From Prevotella denticola (lineage in GTDB: Bacteria; Bacteroidota; Bacteroidia; Bacteroidales; Bacteroidaceae): a stretch of DNA of 64,000 nt. The stretch is taken from NCBI RefSeq assembly GCF_900454835.1, contig NZ_UGTM01000001.1, positions 372,501 to 436,500 on the forward strand. The letters run 5' to 3'. How positions within the stretch are numbered: the first letter of the stretch is position 1; each line of letters begins with the position of its first letter. Positions 58,266-64,000 of this stretch are shown here, one piece after another. The position numbers and the translations under genes were made by a program. Under the pieces are notes generated by a model, which worked only from the letters and a program-made list of their open reading frames with translations, searched no databases and was not told the DNA's origin.

Positions 58266-60932
58266 ATGATGACAGCAAACGAAATCCGCGACTCTTACTT
58301 GAAGTTCTTTGAGTCGAAAGGACATGTTATCGTACCGTCTGCCCCAATGGTTATCAAGGACGACCCTACGCTGATGTTTACCAATGCTGGTATGAACCAG
58401 TGGAAAGATATTATCCTCGGAACAAAGGAGCCGGAGCCTCGCCGCCGCACCGATTCGCAGAAGTGCCTGCGTGTGAGCGGCAAGCATAACGACCTGGAGG
58501 AGGTGGGACGTGATGCGGCGTTGAGCCACCACACCATGTTCGAGATGCTGGGTAACTGGAGCTTCGGCGATTACTTCAAGGAGGGCGCAATCGATTACGC
58601 TTACGAATATCTCGTTGACGTGCTCCATCTCGACCCGAAAGACCTTTACGTAACGGTCTTCGAAGGCGACGAGGCAGAGGGCATCAGCCGTGACGATGAG
58701 GCGTCAGGTTACTGGGAGAAGCACTTCCCGAAGAACCATATTGTCAATGGCAACAAGCACGACAACTTCTGGGAGATGGGCGATACGGGACCTTGCGGGC
58801 CTTGCTCGGAGATTCATATCGACTTCCGTTCGGAGGAAGAGAAAGCGAAAGTGCCCGGTGAAGAACTTGTCAACAAGGATCATCCGCAGGTCATCGAAAT
58901 CTGGAACATTGTCTTCATGCAGTTCAACCGCAAGGCTGACGGCAGTCTCGAACCGCTGAAGATGCACGTGATTGATACCGGTATGGGCTTCGAGCGTCTG
59001 GTGCGCCTGATGCAGGGAAAGAACTCCAACTATGATACGGATATCTTCACACCGGTCATTGCCGAGATTGAGCGGCTCTCCGGCAGGAAGTACAACCACA
59101 CCTTCCCGGAAGGTCCTAACGGCGAGGGCGTGAACGAGGAGCAGAAGGTAGACATCGCCATGCGTGTCGTTGCCGACCACCTGCGTGCCGTTGCCTTCTC
59201 GATCGCTGACGGACAGCTGCCCAGCAATGCCAAGGCCGGCTACGTTATCCGCCGCATCCTGCGCCGTGCCGTGCGTTACGCCTACACGTTCCTCGGACAG
59301 AAAGAAGCTTTCATGTACAAACTCTTGAACGTGCTGGTACACGAAATGGGAACAGCCTATCCTGAACTCGCCGCACAGCGTGAACTGATCGGCCGGGTGA
59401 TGAAGGAAGAAGAGGATTCGTTCCTCCGCACGCTGGACAAGGGCATCACACTGCTGAACGGCGCAATGGACGAGCTGAAGGCGCATGAAAAAAAGGAACT
59501 CGACGGCAAGGAAGCCTTCCGCCTCTTCGACACCTACGGATTCCCGCTCGATCTTACTGAGCTGATCTGCGGTGAGAACGGTTATACCGTTGACGAGAAG
59601 CAGTTCAACGAGGAGATGGCACAGCAGAAGGCACGTGCCCGCAATGCGGCTGTCGTTGAGAACGGTGACTGGGAGGTGCTGCGTGAGGGCGAACAGGAAT
59701 TTGTCGGCTATGACTATACAGAATACGAGTGCCACATCCTCCGTTACCGTAAGGTGACGCAGAAGAAAAACAGCTTTTATGAGCTTGTACTGGATCATAC
59801 GCCTTTCTACGGCGAGATGGGTGGTCAGGTAGGCGATCAGGGTGTGCTTGTCAGCGAGGACGAGACGGTGAATGTCATCGATACCAAGCGTGAGAACAAC
59901 CAGAGCATCCACATCGTCAAGCAGCTGCCGAAGAACGTAAAGGCCGACTTTATGGCCTGCGTCGACACCGAGAAGCGTGATGCCTCGGCTGCCAACCATA
60001 CGGCAACCCACCTGCTGGACTATGCGCTGAAGCAGGTTCTGGGCGAGCATGCCGAACAGAAGGGATCGTATGTCAGCCCTGATACCCTTCGCTTCGATGT
60101 TTCCCACTTCCAGAAGATTACCGACGAGGAACTCCGGCAGGTGGAGAAGATCGTCAATGAGATGATCCGCAAGGACTATCCGCTGGACGAGCACCGTGAT
60201 ACACCGCTGGAGGAAGCGAAGAAGATGGGAGCTGTTGCCCTCTTCGGTGAGAAATACGGCGACAAGGTACGTGTTGTCCGCTTCGGTCCGAGCTGCGAGT
60301 TCTGCGGTGGCATCCATGCCACATCAACCGGCCGCATCGGCTTTTTCAAGATTGTCGGCGAGAGCAGCGTGGCTGCCGGCGTGCGCCGTATCGAGGCGAT
60401 GACGGGCGAAACTTGCGAGAACGCTATCTATGTCCTCGAAGACACACTGCGCGACCTGAAGGCAATGTTCAACAATGCAAAAGACCTCAAGGCAGTCCTC
60501 ACCAGATTCGTCGAGGAGAATGATGCCATGAAGAAGGAAGTCGAGAAGTTCCGTACCCAGGCTGTTGACCGTGCAGCAAAGACATTGGCAGAACGTGTCG
60601 AGATGGTTGACGGTGTACACGTCATTAAGGCGGTATTGCCTGTCGACCCCGCTTCAGCCAAGGACATCGTCTTCAAGGTGCGTCAGTCATTGCCCGAGAA
60701 ACTCGTCTGCATCCTCGGCTCTGTCTATGAGGACCGTCCGCAGCTTTCCATCATGCTCAGCGATGACATGGTGAAGGAGCACGGTCTGAACGCCGGCAAG
60801 ATAATCCGTGAAGCTGCCAAGCTCATCAAGGGCGGCGGCGGCGGTCAGCCACACTATGCACAGGCCGGCGGCAAGGACGCCGACGGGGTCAGTGCAGCGG
60901 TTGACAAGGTGATGGAGTTGATTAATTTGTAG
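58266..60932 (+). CDS. alaS: Alanine--tRNA ligase
   Basis: 888 aa, full length. The class II catalytic core ([50 protein letters not shown]), the tRNA-recognition domain, the editing domain with its zinc-type motif ([12 protein letters not shown] and [13 protein letters not shown]), and the C-terminal Ala domain ([15 protein letters not shown]) are present. It charges tRNA-Ala and clears Ser- and Gly-tRNA-Ala. Two in-frame ATGs at 58266 and 58269. A strong promoter lies upstream and a terminator downstream, so it is a single-gene unit. Confidence 0.98.
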   Translation: MMTANEIRDSYLKFFESKGHVIVPSAPMVIKDDPTLMFTNAGMNQWKDIILGTKEPEPRRRTDSQKCLRVSGKHNDLEEVGRDAALSHHTMFEMLGNWSFGDYFKEGAIDYAYEYLVDVLHLDPKDLYVTVFEGDEAEGISRDDEASGYWEKHFPKNHIVNGNKHDNFWEMGDTGPCGPCSEIHIDFRSEEEKAKVPGEELVNKDHPQVIEIWNIVFMQFNRKADGSLEPLKMHVIDTGMGFERLVRLMQGKNSNYDTDIFTPVIAEIERLSGRKYNHTFPEGPNGEGVNEEQKVDIAMRVVADHLRAVAFSIADGQLPSNAKAGYVIRRILRRAVRYAYTFLGQKEAFMYKLLNVLVHEMGTAYPELAAQRELIGRVMKEEEDSFLRTLDKGITLLNGAMDELKAHEKKELDGKEAFRLFDTYGFPLDLTELICGENGYTVDEKQFNEEMAQQKARARNAAVVENGDWEVLREGEQEFVGYDYTEYECHILRYRKVTQKKNSFYELVLDHTPFYGEMGGQVGDQGVLVSEDETVNVIDTKRENNQSIHIVKQLPKNVKADFMACVDTEKRDASAANHTATHLLDYALKQVLGEHAEQKGSYVSPDTLRFDVSHFQKITDEELRQVEKIVNEMIRKDYPLDEHRDTPLEEAKKMGAVALFGEKYGDKVRVVRFGPSCEFCGGIHATSTGRIGFFKIVGESSVAAGVRRIEAMTGETCENAIYVLEDTLRDLKAMFNNAKDLKAVLTRFVEENDAMKKEVEKFRTQAVDRAAKTLAERVEMVDGVHVIKAVLPVDPASAKDIVFKVRQSLPEKLVCILGSVYEDRPQLSIMLSDDMVKEHGLNAGKIIREAAKLIKGGGGGQPHYAQAGGKDADGVSAAVDKVMELINL

Positions 60933-60947
60933 TCATATTATACAGGT

Positions 60948-60975
60948 GAAAAGGGGGGCATGAGCCCCCTTTTTC
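60948..60975 (+). terminator. Terminator of alaS
   Basis: aaaaggggg pairs with ccccctttt across a short loop (catgag region), followed by ttc; begins 16 bp after the alaS stop. Confidence 0.85.
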
Positions 60976-61556
60976 AGTTTCATTCGATATTCCGGGTGAT
61001 ATTGCAATCATTATGTAATTGGAACATAAAGTTACCAGCGGTGAAACAACGATTGCATATACAATGGTATTCGAAGAATAAGATGCGCATTTTTTGAAAC
61101 ACGATATGTTCGTCTTTTCTGGGAGAGTATTTGCTGTCGACAGACAGATGCTCCGAGAATAATTTTCCTGTCACTCCCGTCACTTTCCCCTGACAGTCAA
61201 GATATTCATATACAGCCTGTTGGCAAAGGATGTTAAAATGACAGCAAGTTGAATTAAAACCTGTGTTATGAACTATTCAGCAGTTCTCATCTTAATTTCG
61301 GGTTGATTTTATCACGTGTTACAGGAGCAAAGATGTCCTTACTGCTTGTTTTTTATCTTCCTCTTCAATAACCTCCTAAACTCTTTGATGTTGATATTTT
61401 TTCTCCCTTGCAACATTCTGATGATTGATCATACTGACTTCACTAATCATCGTCTGCCATCCCCTCCTATCACCTACTAAAGCTACTAATAATTCGTATT
61501 ATACTGATATATAATATAAAAGTATTTGCTTGTTAATATTATTTAACGCTTTAAAC
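60976..61556. other. Intergenic stretch with a solo 79-bp element
   Basis: No supported gene; the minus-strand ORF at 60980-61183 has no recognisable feature. It holds the third copy of the 79-bp element (61167-61245) and AT-rich DNA leading to the blaI-like promoter. Confidence 0.6.
61167..61245 (-). repeat. 79-bp element, solo copy
   Basis: It begins CCTGTCACTCCCGTCAC, matching the inverse of the left copy (GCTGTCACTCCCGTCAC), and ends TGTTAAAATGACAGC. It is 79 bp end to end like the copies at 11175 and 13556; the middle is diverged and lacks TTATAA. No VapE or DUF6078 gene is adjacent. Confidence 0.7.
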
Positions 61557-61587
61557 TTGACTCGCTTACGAAATAATCGTAAGTTTG
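61557..61587 (+). promoter_or_regulatory. Promoter of the blaI/blaR1-like operon
   Basis: TTG (61557-61559), a 20-nt spacer and TAAGTTTG (61580-61587). The start of transcription should be near 61592. Confidence 0.7.
61565..61583. promoter_or_regulatory. Likely BlaI-type operator
   Basis: CTTACGA (61565-61571) and TCGTAAG (61577-61583) form a perfect dyad around AATAA. It lies in the promoter spacer and overlaps the -7 box, so a bound repressor would block transcription of its own gene. Confidence 0.65.
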
Positions 61588-61615
61588 CGGCAGATTAATG
61601 AAACATGATTTGAAT

Positions 61616-61978
61616 ATGGAAAAACTAACGAAACAAGAAGAAGAGGTAATGCTGCAAGTCTGGCGTCTGGGCAGATGTACGACAAAGGAAATACTTCAGC
61701 AATTGCCTGAGCCTCATCCTCCTTATACAACGACAGCTTCCGTGGTGAACAATCTGAAGCGGAAGGGTTATCTGAATGCAGAGCAACGGGGACTTACCTA
61801 CCATTTTACACCTCGGATTGCGCAGTCAGCGTACAAGTCGGACTTCATGCGTAACTTCGTAAGCAACTACTTCAAGAATTCATTCCGTGAGATGGTTTCG
61901 TTCTTTGCGAAAGAAGAAGAAATTTCTCCTGAAGACTTGAAAGAGATTATCGACGAGATAGAAAAAGGAAACGAATAA
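61616..61978 (+). CDS. BlaI/MecI-family repressor
   Basis: 120 aa from the ATG at 61616 (MEKLTKQEEEVMLQVWRLG), the usual family start; the ATG at 61598 would leave almost no leader. Winged helix (RCTTKEILQQL, YTTTASVVNNLKRKGYLNAEQRG) and a C-terminal dimerisation/cleavage region (FVSNYFKNSFREMVSFFAKEEEISPEDLKEIIDEIEKG). It probably represses this operon through the dyad in the promoter until the M56 sensor protease encoded next cleaves it. The inducing signal is not evident. Confidence 0.92.
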   Translation: MEKLTKQEEEVMLQVWRLGRCTTKEILQQLPEPHPPYTTTASVVNNLKRKGYLNAEQRGLTYHFTPRIAQSAYKSDFMRNFVSNYFKNSFREMVSFFAKEEEISPEDLKEIIDEIEKGNE

Positions 61979-62047
61979 GGCTATCAGAACAGTATGTAAC
62001 CTGAATATATAACAAAACAAGGATATTCACCTGAAAATATAAAAGCT

Positions 62048-63490
62048 ATGGGCATTTGTTTTTTGAAGATAAACATAGCACTCGTCATTCTTTTTGGCTT
62101 TTACAAGCTAATATTTTCGAGTGACACCTTTTTTTCTTGGAAAAGGGCAGCACTGATGGGAATGTATGTCGTTGCGGTTTTGGTACCGGGACTGAATTGT
62201 TCTTATTGGTTGAACAAGAGCGTTAGGGTGGTTTCCATGGCTAACGAATATGCCGATATTATTCTTCCCATTGTGACCATTACGCCGGGTGATAACGGTT
62301 CATTTGACTGGGAGACTTTCGCCATGACGGCTTATAGCATGGTAGTCGCTGTGTTGTTGTTGCGCCTTCTTTGGCAGTTGTCTGCAATTGTCCTGCTAAA
62401 GCGTAAGTGCAAGACGGCGGAAGTGTGTGGCATAAACGTCTATCTGTTAGAAGGGGATGAGGGTCCCTTCTCATTCTTCCACTGGATATTTCTGAATCCA
62501 ATGAGACACAGCCTGCTGGAGCTGGACGAGATAATCGCACATGAGCGGGCACATTGCAGACAGCTCCATTCCCTTGACATTCTCTTTGCAGAGCTGTTTG
62601 CCATTGTCTTCTGGGTCAATCCATTTGCCTGGCTGCTGAAGCGTGAAGTGAGATTAAACCTGGAGTTTCTTGCTGATAATAACGTCCTGGCAGGAGGGCG
62701 AGACAGCAAGGAGTACCAATACCACCTGTTGGGATTGGCTTATAGAAAGAATGTAGCTACAATATCAAATAATTTTAATGTCTTACCCCTTAAGAAACGT
62801 ATTAAGATGATGAACAAGAAACGAACCAATGGAGTAGCAAAAGCAAAGTATGTACTCTATGTCCCGTTGGCTGTAATGTTGCTTGCTGTGAGTAACATAG
62901 AGATTGTGGCACGCGAAATCGCCAGTGCAACAACTAACGGATCTGCAACCGCAGTGAGTGTTAACAAGCAAGTATCCAAGCCATTGATGGTTCAGAAAGA
63001 AAAGCCAATGGTGGTTGAGAAGAGTAATGCGGATTTGCCTGTCGGGAAAGAAGAGAAATCAGAGACGGAGGATGCTGTACCATTGACAGCGGAGGCAGAA
63101 GCCCCCGCAGTGGAGAATGAGGAGGCAGCCACGGAAGCATTTGAAGAGGAGCAGACAGATCAGAAGCAAAAGGAAGGAGCCCGAAAGGTCTATACTGTAT
63201 CCGAAGAAATGCCTTCGTTTAATGGGAGTGTCAATACATGGCTGGTACAGAACATGAAATATCCTGTTGATGCAGCACGCAATAAGGAACAGGGGACCGT
63301 GATTGTGAAATTCATCATAACAGCCCAGGGTGAGGTGAAGGATCCTGTCATCGTGCGTTCAATATCTCCGTCACTTGACAAGGAGGCACTGCGTGTGGTT
63401 TCTGTAATGCCGAAATGGAATCCAGGGAAAAACAAAGGAAAGTTTGTAGATGTGTACTACTGTATTCCTATTCGGTTTAAACTGAACTGA
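62048..63490 (+). CDS. M56 (BlaR1-like) metallopeptidase with TonB-type C-terminus
   Basis: 480 aa. N-terminal membrane helices (INIALVILFGFYKLIF, ALMGMYVVAVLVPGL, MVVAVLLLRLLWQLSAIVLL) surround the cytoplasmic zinc protease domain: DEIIAHERAHCRQLHSLDILFAELFAIVFWVNPFAW (HExxH variant HERAH) and EFLADNNVL. A further helix near 285, a Glu/Ala-rich linker (about 310-380) and a TonB C-terminal domain (LVQNMKYPVDAARNKEQGTVIVKFIITAQGEV, VMPKWNPGKNKGK, PIRFKLN) follow. The protease part should cleave the BlaI-like repressor; the TonB part faces the periplasm. Confidence 0.9.
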   Translation: MGICFLKINIALVILFGFYKLIFSSDTFFSWKRAALMGMYVVAVLVPGLNCSYWLNKSVRVVSMANEYADIILPIVTITPGDNGSFDWETFAMTAYSMVVAVLLLRLLWQLSAIVLLKRKCKTAEVCGINVYLLEGDEGPFSFFHWIFLNPMRHSLLELDEIIAHERAHCRQLHSLDILFAELFAIVFWVNPFAWLLKREVRLNLEFLADNNVLAGGRDSKEYQYHLLGLAYRKNVATISNNFNVLPLKKRIKMMNKKRTNGVAKAKYVLYVPLAVMLLAVSNIEIVAREIASATTNGSATAVSVNKQVSKPLMVQKEKPMVVEKSNADLPVGKEEKSETEDAVPLTAEAEAPAVENEEAATEAFEEEQTDQKQKEGARKVYTVSEEMPSFNGSVNTWLVQNMKYPVDAARNKEQGTVIVKFIITAQGEVKDPVIVRSISPSLDKEALRVVSVMPKWNPGKNKGKFVDVYYCIPIRFKLN

Positions 63491-63594
63491 AACGAGTGGA
63501 ATCGATTTCTATGAGGCCGGGCTGTCCGGCTGACGGGTCTCATGGAAATCGTCTTACAATTTGATGTGCCTTAACTTTAAACAGATCCTGCACT

Positions 63595-64000
63595 ATGCGG
63601 AAATTCATAATATGCCTTGTGATTTTATCCGGTATCCCCCTGTATGGTATGTCCCAGAATTATAAAAGGGATATCGAGAGAGGAGATAGCTGTATGGGAG
63701 TGTATGATTACTATAATGCTCTTTCATTTTACAGGCAGGCGCAGGTGCAGCGTGATGATCACGTTGTCAGAATGAAACTCGCCGACTGTTATTATCATCG
63801 TACATCGTATCAGCAATGTGCAAATCTCCTGCGGGCAGTCCCTGTGGACACGTTGACCCACGAAGCACTCAGGGAATTGTATTATTCGCTTGGTGCAACC
63901 CGGAGAATCGCCATGCAGGTCTTCTATGGAATGACACTGGTGGAACGGTTCCCGAGGGACAGCCATGTTATAGCCGATCTTATCGGCGTACTGTTGAGTC
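63595..64000 (+). CDS. Secreted TPR-like protein (3' truncated by window end)
   Basis: 135 codons, open to the end of the window. Signal peptide MRKFIICLVILSGIPLYGMSQ, then TPR-like helices (GDSCMGVYDYYNALSFYRQAQ, MKLADCYYHRTSYQQCANLLRAV, LYYSLGATRRIAMQVFYGMTLVE). It lies 104 bp after the M56/TonB gene and is probably in the same operon. Proteins of this sort often carry a TonB domain at the missing C-terminus, which cannot be seen here. Confidence 0.75.
   Translation, partial: MRKFIICLVILSGIPLYGMSQNYKRDIERGDSCMGVYDYYNALSFYRQAQVQRDDHVVRMKLADCYYHRTSYQQCANLLRAVPVDTLTHEALRELYYSLGATRRIAMQVFYGMTLVERFPRDSHVIADLIGVLLS

Noticed and set aside
58704..60317. 537-aa minus-strand ORF
   Set aside because: Antisense shadow of alaS produced by its codon bias.
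60980..61183. 67-aa minus-strand ORF after alaS
   Set aside because: Overlaps the solo 79-bp element and has no recognisable feature or promoter.

Overview
The window looks like chromosomal DNA from a Prevotella-type member of the Bacteroidota. This is inferred from many promoters of the Bacteroidota -33/-7 type (TTTG or TTG, about 20 nt, TAnnTTTG), the giant T9SS translocon protein SprA beside ruvA, a BspA-like leucine-rich-repeat surface protein, meso-diaminopimelate dehydrogenase, DUF3822 beside rsmD, and few Shine-Dalgarno sequences.

Positions 1-17.7 kb are an AT-rich accessory and defence island. It starts inside a primase-helicase of the TOTE-conflict type (1-2530). Next is a two-gene module: a PLD-nuclease/SNF2 helicase and an Eco57I-type adenine methyltransferase. 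The methyltransferase's target-recognition end lies in an invertible segment. A silent alternative end is encoded head-on on the opposite strand and a serine invertase sits at the border (8581-11056). A small cassette follows (DUF6078 gene plus a frameshifted VapE ATPase), bracketed by two inverted copies of a 79-bp element. The island ends with dinD, a small ORF resembling the tail of HsdR, and a PHP-domain/SMC-type ATPase.

Positions 17.9-27.2 kb carry surface and secreted functions: a GH29 alpha-L-fucosidase, a BspA-like protein with a 63-aa acidic companion, an AraC-type regulator, and a DUF4840-DUF3316-S41 peptidase operon. A tRNA-Leu(TAG) gene follows, then sprA and ruvA on the minus strand (27.4-36 kb). 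An intact IS982-family element with a 7-bp target duplication lies at 36934-37961.

Positions 38-64 kb are mostly chromosomal core. They hold ddh, a PH-like membrane protein, a PBP4-type DD-peptidase, an MscS channel and a lipoprotein; an AAA/DUF4276 pair that may be another defence module; a stand-alone I9-like protein; a second DUF6078 gene; an acyl-CoA dehydrogenase/EtfAB cluster interrupted by a DUF559 nuclease gene; dnaG, a TPR-like protein and cardiolipin synthase; rsmD, DUF3822 and a MerR regulator; alaS; and a BlaI/BlaR1-like pair whose operator is visible.

The most unusual signals are (i) the invertible specificity switch, (ii) the 79-bp element, present three times with two copies flanking the VapE cassette in inverted orientation, and (iii) three intergenic arrays, each made of four palindromes with a 22-bp period (45.2, 50.5 and 56.5 kb). 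All function calls come from reading the sequence; no database search was run.
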